A DNA stretch of 64,000 bases, taken from assembly GCA_902625885.1 (NCBI GenBank), contig CACODE010000007.1, positions 1 through 64,000 of the forward strand. Direction: 5' to 3'. Below the pieces are notes generated by a model. That model was given only the letters and a program-made list of their open reading frames with translations. It did not search any database and was not told the origin of the DNA. How positions within the stretch are numbered: the first letter of the stretch is position 1; each line of letters starts with the position of its first letter. The translations under genes were made by a program, and so were the position numbers. Positions 35,683 through 44,762 of the stretch are shown here, piece by piece. Source of the DNA: an uncultured Candidatus Poseidoniales archaeon. GTDB taxonomy: Archaea; Thermoplasmatota; Poseidoniia; Poseidoniales; Poseidoniaceae.

Positions 35683-38536
35683 TGTTATTCCTCCAAAGCA
35701 CGATTGCATTTTCACGCCCAAATATGACCACGCGGGTACAAGCGAAACTATGTGCCTCTCCTTGATAGTTTAATTGTTCCCCGAGACTTATTGTTCCTAT
35801 CGTTTGACTACGCTCATCAGGTCCGTAGATGAGAACATCAAAACAACCTCTGTAACTTGTAGGATTGTCTAAACCATTGATATCTGACAAATCCATCAAT
35901 TCATAGGTGAATTCATCACGGTTCAGTTGCGTAGCAATGTGATCTGGCCTGATGTATTCCTCCCTTCCTGCTAACATGATTTTATGGACCTCAGTTCTGG
36001 TCATTTGTCGAAGCGGCAAATCTGTATGGTCCTCCCAACCTTGAGATCGGTTGAATTCTGTACTTGTCCACAAAAACCCTTCACCACCGTCCGTCCTGCA
36101 ATTTATGCACGGCATGACTCTCGTGTTGTCCTGTGCTAAATATTCACAAGAGGATTCCTCTATGAGGGCACCGATTGAATGAGCAAAGAGGGTTCTGATG
36201 CAATCTCCATTACGAACCCCTTCAATGAACTCGCCCAACTCATCTGCACCCCGTCGATACCTTGCGTGCAGTTCACGATGACCTGACTGCATGCAATCAA
36301 CCAAATCCTGCCAAGAATTGAGGCGATTATTGAAGCCTAACACGGCGTATTTCTGGGACGTGGTGTTCAATCGATAGTTTGTCGGCAGGTCGGAGAGAAT
36401 ACGCTTGACCTCATCATATCCCCCTTGACTGAGTGCATCAGTAAGGAAAAGGGGATCTTGTCCATTGATGGCCGTGGCAATTTCCCTCCGATGGATACCA
36501 AAAAAATGTGCATCGCCCGAACGCATGAGGCATGACAACACCCACATTCTGTTTTTGTACAGTTGCTGATATCGCTTCATATCGGCAAAGCGTTGAGTAA
36601 AATCTTCTCCAAAACCAGACTGAGCATCCCGCCAACTGGTGTAATCATCACTTGTGTCATCAACCTCGTCCAGTTCAACATTATCAACTCCCAAAAGCTC
36701 ATTTGGCCTCCAGGCTTTGGATTCTATGTTCCTCGTGATAGGGAGAAGGACGTATCCGTTTTCCAAAATTATAGTATCAGGGGAGAGGAAGAGATCGAAC
36801 AATCGCTCAAGTGATTTCCGCTCTCCGAGTTGTCGTCGGAAGTTTCGTGGCCTGGAATCATGAAGGAGACCAAAACAGGCACCGCTTCTGATGGCGCTCG
36901 CTTCGCCGTCCCAATGGCTCTTTCTCGCTGCCCTACCAAATCCCTGATACAATCCTTTCACGGTAAACGGCATGCCGAGGTAGCTGGTGATCCAGACATC
37001 GGGTTTGTCGATGCCCATTCCGAAGGCACTCGTGGCAACCATGCACGAAAATCGATTTTGAAGAAAGGATTCACGAACACGCTCGCGCTGACCTGGACTT
37101 GTGTCCCCTGTGTATGTCTTTACGTTTGTTTGACCAAACGATTCCTGAGCCAATTGTCTCATCTGGCCGTTGGCGATTGATTTGAGCGGCGTATACACGA
37201 TGACGGGGGGAAGAGAAAGCGCCGCTCCAAGTGTATTGAAATAATGGGTTGGTATGTTGTTCCACTCATTGTAAATGGTTTCCATCCCGTCATGATAATC
37301 ATAGACGTTCTGTTCATTCCGCTGCAAAAGTTCCACGTGAAAATAGAGGTCCGGTCGGGTTTTTGTTTCCTCAACGGGCAATGTTTGGTGCATTCCTTCT
37401 CCAAACAACAGCGTGAGCTCCTGTCGCTCATCTTGGGAAAGCGTGGCAGACATTAGAAGAATGCGGAGATCTGGGTTGGCACTCAGAAGGCGATGTTTGA
37501 CCCATTTCAGAAATTGAAAATCAGGTCGTATGGACGCCCCCCAATCGCCGACAACGTGGGCTTCATCCACCACGAGAAAGGATACTTTGTTGGCGATGGA
37601 ACATAAGTGATCTACCCACATGGTTCGGTTTGAGGGGCTTGCCATCAGCGTTTCTGGCGAGCAACACAGCATGTCAAGACGGTTGGTTTGTAGGTCAGTC
37701 ATGAGGTCCAATGGGTGGGTTTCTTCAACCGATGTAAGGAAGGCAGACCGCAAACCGATTGATTCGTGCAACCCAAGGTCGTTGGCCTCAAGGTCTTCGG
37801 AAAATTTCCTCCATTGATCGCGCTGATCGTCCATGAGGGAAATCAGGGGTGAAACCATCAAGGCCGGACCTTTTCCGCTTTTTCGAAGCGCCCAGGTAAT
37901 GGCTTGGGCGATGCGTGTTTTGCCAAATCCAGTTGGTAAGGCGGCGATTGTAAGAGATCCCGAAGTGGTCAATACTCTCAAAATGGCGTCTAGTTGTTGT
38001 TCTCTGAACCCTTCAGAGTTAGGAACGTTGCGTACATTGATATCTCGAGTCTGGAGGGCGCTTCTGAGTTCATCTAAGTGAGCTTGAAGTTGGTTCATAT
38101 CAAGGTCCTGGGCGTTTTGAGAAGCCACCGGCAATTGAGCGACCACGTTCGGAGTTTCAAAAGGGAAAGGGTCGCCAACAATCGGTGCGAGGACGAGAGG
38201 CTCATCGCTCTCAATGTCCCCCTCAGGGTGCAACCGGTACCAACGAAGACCAAATTCTGCTGCTCGTTGGTTCGCTGTGCGTAAACGATCGATGAGACGA
38301 TGAACCCCTATGTTCCAATCCTCAACAAGCAAATTCAGACGAGTTCGTTTTCGATCACGCAATTCCTGCAATAGTGCCCATTCGTCGTTCGCCTCCTCGA
38401 CACCGGTTGGAGTTAAACGCGGCCAGGGGTAAATTTGCCCGTCACCCGGCGTCCACCCGCTGTATCTGCAGTGCCGGCAAGAAATTCGGGTTTGAAGTTG
38501 GGTATTCTCCGTCATACATCCGTCATCGCAACGCAT
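35675..38536 (-). CDS. RecQ-like helicase with N-terminal zinc ribbon (DpdF-like)
   Basis: The N-terminus carries CDDGC and CRHC, a likely zinc ribbon that is only complete if the first ATG (38536) is used. RecQ-type helicase motifs follow: FREQQLDAI, Walker A ALPTGFGKTRIA (about residue 200), VVDEAHVVGDWG, LLMSATLS, and ATSAFGMGIDKPDVW with QGFGRAARK. The C-terminal 350 residues are family-specific, including CINC. The 953-residue length and the layout resemble DpdF, a RecQ-like helicase of the 7-deazaguanine DNA (Dpd) restriction systems. It starts two bases after the PLD gene stop and overlaps the DUF262 gene, so it belongs to one operon. No Dpd base-modifying gene (dpdA) is in the window. 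Confidence 0.82.
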   Translation of the reverse strand: MRCDDGCMTENTQLQTRISCRHCRYSGWTPGDGQIYPWPRLTPTGVEEANDEWALLQELRDRKRTRLNLLVEDWNIGVHRLIDRLRTANQRAAEFGLRWYRLHPEGDIESDEPLVLAPIVGDPFPFETPNVVAQLPVASQNAQDLDMNQLQAHLDELRSALQTRDINVRNVPNSEGFREQQLDAILRVLTTSGSLTIAALPTGFGKTRIAQAITWALRKSGKGPALMVSPLISLMDDQRDQWRKFSEDLEANDLGLHESIGLRSAFLTSVEETHPLDLMTDLQTNRLDMLCCSPETLMASPSNRTMWVDHLCSIANKVSFLVVDEAHVVGDWGASIRPDFQFLKWVKHRLLSANPDLRILLMSATLSQDERQELTLLFGEGMHQTLPVEETKTRPDLYFHVELLQRNEQNVYDYHDGMETIYNEWNNIPTHYFNTLGAALSLPPVIVYTPLKSIANGQMRQLAQESFGQTNVKTYTGDTSPGQRERVRESFLQNRFSCMVATSAFGMGIDKPDVWITSYLGMPFTVKGLYQGFGRAARKSHWDGEASAIRSGACFGLLHDSRPRNFRRQLGERKSLERLFDLFLSPDTIILENGYVLLPITRNIESKAWRPNELLGVDNVELDEVDDTSDDYTSWRDAQSGFGEDFTQRFADMKRYQQLYKNRMWVLSCLMRSGDAHFFGIHRREIATAINGQDPLFLTDALSQGGYDEVKRILSDLPTNYRLNTTSQKYAVLGFNNRLNSWQDLVDCMQSGHRELHARYRRGADELGEFIEGVRNGDCIRTLFAHSIGALIEESSCEYLAQDNTRVMPCINCRTDGGEGFLWTSTEFNRSQGWEDHTDLPLRQMTRTEVHKIMLAGREEYIRPDHIATQLNRDEFTYELMDLSDINGLDNPTSYRGCFDVLIYGPDERSQTIGTISLGEQLNYQGEAHSFACTRVVIFGRENAIVLWRNNND

Positions 38537-38538
38537 CT

Positions 38539-39033
38539 CTATACCTCACTCAACTTCCGATTTGAAATCAAATAGGTGGTATAGCGATTCAATTCTAGGC
38601 ACAAATCTGGACTGGTGGTCACCACGCCCCATTCCGCACTGTGAGCAATACCGTTTTTTGATAGATTGGCAGAACCGATATAGAGTTTCACATCGTCAAT
38701 CATGATGCCTTTGATGTGAAATAAATCTCCGTCATCTTCGTTCCAGTGCCATCCCGCAATATCAAATCGGTCCCGATACCGAGAGACCAATCGAGCAACG
38801 TTGGAATACTGATGAGAGTAGACTTTTACACTCACGCCCCGAGCGAGCGCTTGGTCAAGAGCGCCAGCAAGAAACCAATCCCTCGACCACGTGGGCAGCG
38901 AATAACTGAGTAGCGTAATGGAGGATTTAGCCGAGACAACCAAAGCGACGAGTGCTTCTTCAAGTCGGTACGAAGTGTGCTCGAAGGAACCCAAAGGATC
39001 CGTAAAGTGAACTGTCGTTCGTTCCAACTTCAT
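38539..39033 (-). CDS. Single-HKD phospholipase-D-family nuclease (DrmC/DpdK-like)
   Basis: The 164-residue protein has one HKD motif (FHIKGIMIDDVKLYIGSANLSKNG) preceded by a helix-strand repeat typical of the PLD fold. Single-motif members dimerise to make the active site. The track start at 39177 overlaps the upstream gene; the ATG at 39033 lies one base after the DrmAB stop (TGA-T-ATG), so translation is likely coupled. PLD proteins named DrmC and DpdK belong to DISARM and Dpd. In DISARM, DrmC is not always essential. Its size is slightly below the usual 200-250 residues. Confidence 0.8.
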   Translation of the reverse strand: MKLERTTVHFTDPLGSFEHTSYRLEEALVALVVSAKSSITLLSYSLPTWSRDWFLAGALDQALARGVSVKVYSHQYSNVARLVSRYRDRFDIAGWHWNEDDGDLFHIKGIMIDDVKLYIGSANLSKNGIAHSAEWGVVTTSPDLCLELNRYTTYLISNRKLSEV

Positions 39034-39034
39034 A

Positions 39035-42000
39035 TCACCAGCTCCTATCAAGGAAGAGATTTCCGAGTTCGCAGGCTGTTTCAGGCAAATACAAACAGGC
39101 GTGGCATGCCGCACCGTTGCGTTCTGTTGGCGAAGGAGTGTGGTCTGCACAGACTGGGTCGTTTGAGCAATCGTCAAGACCGGCTAAAGCGCGCATACAA
39201 ATCACCTCGAGTTGTTCTGGCGTTGCCTGCCTCACGAGGCCTCCGAGGGTGCCATCCGAGCTTGGGCCAGACGTGTAAAGCAAGATGCCAGCGTATTCGA
39301 TGCTGCCGTCCTCTGTGTGGTTCAGATACAAACGTTCAGAGATCGACCCTGCTGAATAGCCAGAAACCAAACAAACTTCACGAATCAACAGGTGTGAGAG
39401 GCTATGCAAAACCGTGAGGGGGTTTCCTCCCTGATGGTTTGGAGATTCAACCGAGGGGAGTTGTTGAGAAACATTGTGCCGTAATCGTTCCATGCTCGGA
39501 ATCATACCTGCATGTTCTGGATTCAGCCTCTCCGCCCTTTGATTGGTGATCGCCGATAACCACATTGACTTGACTTCAAAGTAGATCCCCTCCCCGTGAT
39601 GGAGACGGGCAATACCGAACTTGTCGCCTTCGCGTAGGTCAATGGGTTGTTCCAACCCTTCCGAGGGGTCCAGACGTGTGATTCCCGAGATGTATCGCAG
39701 CTCAGTTAACCGGTCAACTCGAATAACTTGAGAAACTGGAGAGGCCACTGAGGCCCAATATGGAGATTCGTCCGCCAGTGACACAACACCACGAGCGGAA
39801 AATTCTGTCGGATCATATGTGGAAGCTCGGTCCGGGTTGAGAAGACCAATACGTTCCCTGCGGCGAAGATTTGCTAGGGTCAATACTTGGTCGGCGGGTT
39901 GGCCTGAGTGATGTGAAAGGTACTGTGTGCAGGCGTCATGGAGAAGATCGTTGTTGATTTCCCCATTTTCGACAAACTCGGTCTCGTTTAACAAGGAAAC
40001 CAATTCGTCATGTCGTGTTCCGACGACTCGATCAAACACTTCTCGATCCAGACCAGCTTCTAAGAGTCCGAGAATGCCCCAATCTCGCAACTTTTTGGCG
40101 TATCTCCACGATACGTGAAGCGGTATCAACAAAACAGATCCCCCGTTGTTGAACGTAACATTGGTTGAGCCGACTTGCCGGTGCATCAATCCGAGGTTGC
40201 ACTCTTCTCGATGTTGCGGATCAACCGTCAGCCAAGGTCGGAAACCACCGCAGCTGGGTCCGTTTTCAGCCGTGATTGTCGGGGCGAGTTCCATGCTTCT
40301 ACGCGCCCCGCACCCTCTGCAAACCACGGTCCAATCCCTCAAGGTATGTGCCGCATCAGCGCCCATCTCAAGGTCAATATCTGCTGATTCTTGACAAGAT
40401 TCCCAACGACCGTCTGGTTGATGCACCCATTTCCAGTAGTCAAACGGGTGGAGATGACCATTGGAGCAAATACTGACGAATCCAGTTGGGTGAGCCAAAG
40501 CATCACAGCCCGCTCTTTGGCATTGTATCTGGCCACCGGGGCCTGGTCTGATCCAACTTGAGAGATGGCCGTTTGAACAACGGTATCCGTATTTCCCCGG
40601 GTATCGATCGATGGTCACGGCCCCGTGACGCTGATCGGTCGGCAGGAATCGTAGAATCGTGTTTGGTGGCAAGATATCCTGAAGGGTTTCACGTTCAATT
40701 CTCAATCCGCCTTCGCCTGTGGGACGATACGCAAGATTCCCCTGCCCGTTGGTCCAGTTGTTCACGCCCAAGGTCAGATAGCTCAATCCATCTTTTTCCC
40801 AAATGTTTCCTGGTGCTGCCTGCGCCATGACATGGTTGGTTGGCATGGTCATCACCCTCTCTTCATTCTGGACGTTCCACTTTTCCACCACACGAACTTC
40901 TGGAGCAACATCCCTAAAGGATTGGAGCGGTACATCGGCATTTGTAAATTCACCTATCTCGCTACGGAGCCATCCTCTTTGTTGCTGGTTTGCTTCGTTT
41001 CTTCTGGAGACCCAAATGGCCCGAAGATTATCACGCTGACAATCTTCAACAAAGCGGCTCAGATTTGAGAACTTACGACTGATGGTTTCCAGAGCTTGAA
41101 TAACCGTGTCCGGAGGTGATCGAACGTGGATGTGTTCCTCTCTCCCTTCAACCGTTGATTTGAATGCTTCAACCAACCTTATGGCGTTGGCCCTCAAGTC
41201 AGCAGATTGACCAAGATTTCTGAGGTCGTATGTCTGAGCGAGACTATCAAACCGCATTCGAAGCATGATGGCCAGCGCCGTCCCCATCCCTCTGTCAAGC
41301 GCACGTTGGGAAAAGGGCGTGGTGGAGGTTAAATCTACGTGGCTGTAGACCTCCTGATGGAAAGCTCTGAAATTTTCATAATGAGATTGATCCCGAGGAA
41401 ATGTAGACCTCAAGAGCGACACAACCAATCCAGGAAATCTTCGTCCGACTCTTCCGCTGGATTGAATGTATTCTGAGTTACTCTTTGGTTGTCCGACAAT
41501 CGCCATGAGGCCAAGTCGACCGATATCAATCCCAACTTGGAACATGTTGGTTGTCACTACTACATCAACAACTTCTTCTGGTAGACTTCGTTCAAGGGAA
41601 TCCTTGACGGCCTTCAGTTCAGATGAGGTTTTTCGGCTTGTTAGTTCTTTAATGGTGTGAAGTTGCCTCGGGTTCTCGAGGCCACCTTGCTGAGCATATT
41701 GAGGCATGAATTGACGTGCCACTCGGTCAGGAAGTGCTGTTTGCGCACCGCCAAGTTCTCGCAGGCTGTTGAAATATCCAACCATCGTGAAGTAAGGATC
41801 GAAAATTACGTCCGGTTCCTCAGGATTCCCGTCCCTCAATTGTTGAGCACGTTGCAACAACGATGCCGTGGGTTGAGCAAAGGTCGTACGATTCTTGCCG
41901 GGAGGGCCTAAAATTCCGATGTGTTTTCTACCAGCATCGTCATCTCCACTAAGTTGAGCGAAGAAATTATCTTCCGCTGTTGCTACGGGCGGAGGGAAGA

Positions 42001-44146
42001 TGTTCATGTCTCTTCCATACATGAGCATTGCATCACGCTGCGCTCCTCTAATGGTCGCCGTAGCAGCAATGTACTTCGGTCGGTGGCCGAGATCCTCCCA
42101 TGCCGTCTCCAAAGCAGTTTCTACCAATCCAGCGATGGTTCCGAGGGGACCCGTTAACAAGTGCAATTCGTCTTGAATGATGAGGTCTGGAGGACGCACC
42201 GCATCGCGGCCAAAGCCCAGCATTCTTCGGGCGTTAAATTGCTGAGCTGCGTCGGAATCTGCTGCTGCACCGCCAGGCAAGCTTTTCGCCCAAGGATTCC
42301 TTGCGAGCTGTGCAAATTTATCCGCAGTCGCCAAAAGAACCGAGGGCGGATTGATGTAGATATCGTCATCAACGCAAGTAAACGGAACACCATCATGAAA
42401 CAGACATGCTTCGTCCTGACATCTCCCTATCAATGCTGGTTGATTGTTTAAATCTCCGATTTCCCAAGAACTTGCTTCTCCAAGGGATTGACTCCCACAC
42501 CACGGGCATCGTTCAAACTGAATCACCGTTCCTTTTTCTTCTGCTTGATTTGTTTGAAGTAAGGCGAGGTTTTGTTCAGCAGTTGGAGTCGAATATGTGG
42601 TATCATAGCGCAATAACCGGTTGGGGCTGGCATCTTCACCGACCCACATGCCGACTCTGAAATCAGTGAAGTTATGGTCGGGTTCTTCCCCTCTTGCGAT
42701 GTGATTCATAGCACCAACAAGACGCACCAGCCGACCTGCCTGATCGGAAGTCAAGAGACGCAGGGTATAGCGCATGATGGAATGGACCGCAGGGAGGCGG
42801 CTTTCATCCTCAGGAAAGCGGAGTCGGCGATAAAATCCGACTGTTGCAATCATCCCGAGATATGCTTCAGTTTTGCCCCCGCCCGTTGGAAACCATGCAA
42901 GGTCGATGATGCTTCGCTCATGGAATCCAACGTCGGATTCATCAAATGCACACAAACTCCGGATGTTGATGAGTTGGAACGCTAGTTGGAACGGTCGCCA
43001 TTGAAAGTCGGTCCTGTCACTTACATCCGGATGTGTGGCTTCGTTTTGTGAGAATTGGATGGAACGATTGGCGAGTAAAAAGGCATGCCTTGCCATATCA
43101 TCGGAGAGGAGAAACCGAATTCCTTCTTGCATTCGAACACTGTTTAATCTCGCAGCGTCAACCATTTCTCTGACTGTCGCCGACAAAGTTTCAGGAAGCA
43201 AACCTTGGTCAAATCTAGTATTGAGAAGATGCTCCTGCTGGCTTAACCACTCATCATATGCCCCAACAAACTCATGTAGAGATTCCAGCGAAGCTGAGAT
43301 TGTGTCCGAATCACACAGTCCGTTCATGTCCGGCAAAAGGGTTTGTAGCGACTCATTTTCCTCCATCTTGTTCATGGTGTATTCCGGAAGGTAATCGGTC
43401 CAAATGTTGCCATCATCGTCCCAATTCACACCAACATTGTGCCCGAGTGCGAAAACATCAGAATCGGCATAGAGAACCATCATGGTCTGGTCTTGTCGAA
43501 CCGGATCAACAGCATTTCGAACATCTTGCCAAACAGGACCCATAGAGAACCGCATTTCCGGTTGGAAAATGATGTATGTTGACTTGCTCTGTGCCTTGGG
43601 AACCATCATGATGTTCTGCATCCGAATGGAAAGCGTTGGGTGGTCCTCAGAACCCTTTCGTAGGTGTAAAAGAATTTGCCCATCGATGTTGATGGGGTCC
43701 GCATAAGCGTCGAACATCATTGTGCCGTAATCTATGATAAGTTCGTGGTGGTGTGGAATTCGCAACCATCCGTCTTCGGTTTTTTGGTACCTTGCCCATT
43801 TCAATTGAAGAGATAGTTCCTCTATCCCGCTGGATGGACAGACGGTGAAGCCCATTGAAGACGGGAGCATGAATTTCTCCTCATCAGATGACACCGGTCG
43901 GTCCTCGGATTCGTCAAACGAGGTTGTGATGTCTGCGTCATGGTCCGATGGAAGTATCGGTGATGATGAAACACCTTGCTCGTCTGAATTAGGGTTGAGT
44001 TTACCAATCAGGTAGACACCATCTGGTGAACCCTCAACCTGAAGACATTCGTTTGTTTGGGGCTGCCCTTCCTCGTCAATCTGTGGACCCAGAACATCCG
44101 CACGCAGGAATCGGATCAGAGCGTCGCGAACATCGTTGTGCTGCAT
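39035..44146 (-). CDS. DrmA-DrmB fusion: SF2 helicase joined to DUF1998 domain (DISARM core)
   Basis: The 1703-residue protein combines two DISARM subunits. The N-terminal 1100 residues form a DrmA-like SF2 helicase: WFPTGGGKTEAYLGM (Walker A near residue 420), IIQDELHLLTG, VVTTNMFQVGIDIGRLG and YIQSSGRVGR. The C-terminal 550 residues are DrmB-like: repeated Cys/His pairs (YRCSNGHLSSW, VSICSNGHLHPFD, VCRGCG), then LHSLSHLLIREVCLVSGYS and CSNDPVCADH...GAACHACLYLPE of DUF1998. DrmA and DrmB are separate proteins in the DISARM systems I know and form a DNA-loading complex. It heads a leftward operon and shares a palindromic TATA box with the gene at 44203. Confidence 0.85.
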   Translation of the reverse strand: MQHNDVRDALIRFLRADVLGPQIDEEGQPQTNECLQVEGSPDGVYLIGKLNPNSDEQGVSSSPILPSDHDADITTSFDESEDRPVSSDEEKFMLPSSMGFTVCPSSGIEELSLQLKWARYQKTEDGWLRIPHHHELIIDYGTMMFDAYADPINIDGQILLHLRKGSEDHPTLSIRMQNIMMVPKAQSKSTYIIFQPEMRFSMGPVWQDVRNAVDPVRQDQTMMVLYADSDVFALGHNVGVNWDDDGNIWTDYLPEYTMNKMEENESLQTLLPDMNGLCDSDTISASLESLHEFVGAYDEWLSQQEHLLNTRFDQGLLPETLSATVREMVDAARLNSVRMQEGIRFLLSDDMARHAFLLANRSIQFSQNEATHPDVSDRTDFQWRPFQLAFQLINIRSLCAFDESDVGFHERSIIDLAWFPTGGGKTEAYLGMIATVGFYRRLRFPEDESRLPAVHSIMRYTLRLLTSDQAGRLVRLVGAMNHIARGEEPDHNFTDFRVGMWVGEDASPNRLLRYDTTYSTPTAEQNLALLQTNQAEEKGTVIQFERCPWCGSQSLGEASSWEIGDLNNQPALIGRCQDEACLFHDGVPFTCVDDDIYINPPSVLLATADKFAQLARNPWAKSLPGGAAADSDAAQQFNARRMLGFGRDAVRPPDLIIQDELHLLTGPLGTIAGLVETALETAWEDLGHRPKYIAATATIRGAQRDAMLMYGRDMNIFPPPVATAEDNFFAQLSGDDDAGRKHIGILGPPGKNRTTFAQPTASLLQRAQQLRDGNPEEPDVIFDPYFTMVGYFNSLRELGGAQTALPDRVARQFMPQYAQQGGLENPRQLHTIKELTSRKTSSELKAVKDSLERSLPEEVVDVVVTTNMFQVGIDIGRLGLMAIVGQPKSNSEYIQSSGRVGRRFPGLVVSLLRSTFPRDQSHYENFRAFHQEVYSHVDLTSTTPFSQRALDRGMGTALAIMLRMRFDSLAQTYDLRNLGQSADLRANAIRLVEAFKSTVEGREEHIHVRSPPDTVIQALETISRKFSNLSRFVEDCQRDNLRAIWVSRRNEANQQQRGWLRSEIGEFTNADVPLQSFRDVAPEVRVVEKWNVQNEERVMTMPTNHVMAQAAPGNIWEKDGLSYLTLGVNNWTNGQGNLAYRPTGEGGLRIERETLQDILPPNTILRFLPTDQRHGAVTIDRYPGKYGYRCSNGHLSSWIRPGPGGQIQCQRAGCDALAHPTGFVSICSNGHLHPFDYWKWVHQPDGRWESCQESADIDLEMGADAAHTLRDWTVVCRGCGARRSMELAPTITAENGPSCGGFRPWLTVDPQHREECNLGLMHRQVGSTNVTFNNGGSVLLIPLHVSWRYAKKLRDWGILGLLEAGLDREVFDRVVGTRHDELVSLLNETEFVENGEINNDLLHDACTQYLSHHSGQPADQVLTLANLRRRERIGLLNPDRASTYDPTEFSARGVVSLADESPYWASVASPVSQVIRVDRLTELRYISGITRLDPSEGLEQPIDLREGDKFGIARLHHGEGIYFEVKSMWLSAITNQRAERLNPEHAGMIPSMERLRHNVSQQLPSVESPNHQGGNPLTVLHSLSHLLIREVCLVSGYSAGSISERLYLNHTEDGSIEYAGILLYTSGPSSDGTLGGLVRQATPEQLEVICMRALAGLDDCSNDPVCADHTPSPTERNGAACHACLYLPETACELGNLFLDRSW

Positions 44147-44168
44147 GGTTACTGTTTCACACCAGAGG

Positions 44169-44180
44169 TTATAATTATAT
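44169..44180. promoter_or_regulatory. Palindromic bidirectional TATA box
   Basis: TTATAATTATAT contains the perfect palindrome TATAATTATA (44170-44179). Its centre is 28.5 bases from both the leftward ATG at 44146 and the rightward ATG at 44203. One TBP site could therefore drive leaderless transcription both ways. Confidence 0.6.
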
Positions 44181-44202
44181 CAAATCCGAATTATCCTGTC
44201 AC

Positions 44203-44706
44203 ATGGGAATACAAGGTACTGTTCACGTAATTACCGGTGAGTCAAACAATTACGCCACTGATTTTTTGAGGTGGTGTTCAAAAATTAAAGAAGTCAACGA
44301 CAAATCCCTCAGGGACGTGTTCAAGAAAGATCCGACGTTTGAAGCGACTCCCCGAATTTCCAAACATCTTCCAGGACCATGTGCCGTACATTGCGATGAT
44401 GATGTTGCCTACTTTTTGGTACTGGGGACTACAGATCAAATCTTCAAACGATTGGTATCTGCGTACCACCACGCCTCCGAGCACATTATTTTCATTATTC
44501 AGTCGGATGCTGAAGCATGGTGGAGAGAAAACCGAAACAAATCACAATGGAAGAATTCAGACGGCAATCGCGTAAGCCTCTCGAAACTTCTTGATGTTAT
44601 GAGAACCATCAACAAGTGGGATGGATGGCCTCCAAACATCAGTATTCTTGAGCTGTCAACTCTAGAGGCAATGAAAGCATGGAGCTCGCACGCTGGAGTG
44701 GGCTAA
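44203..44706 (+). CDS. Unknown 167-aa protein divergent from the DrmAB fusion
   Basis: I do not recognise a family. The track begins at 44026 inside the divergent gene; the ATG at 44203 is placed by the TATA box 28 bases upstream. The protein is alpha/beta: GTVHVITGESNNYATDFLRW at the N-terminus, then CAVHCDDDVAYFLVLG, a strand IIFIIQSDAEAWW and an Arg/Lys-rich segment. The GESNN loop and the strand-rich core could suggest a nucleotide-binding or Rossmann-like fold. It is 56 bases upstream of the DGQHR gene on the same strand and should be co-regulated with the DISARM-like operon. Confidence 0.6.
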   Translation: MGIQGTVHVITGESNNYATDFLRWCSKIKEVNDKSLRDVFKKDPTFEATPRISKHLPGPCAVHCDDDVAYFLVLGTTDQIFKRLVSAYHHASEHIIFIIQSDAEAWWRENRNKSQWKNSDGNRVSLSKLLDVMRTINKWDGWPPNISILELSTLEAMKAWSSHAGVG

Positions 44707-44762
44707 ATCTCCCAAGCATCACAGAAAGAATTCTTTTGAACAAAACCGGTTTAGGTTGATTC

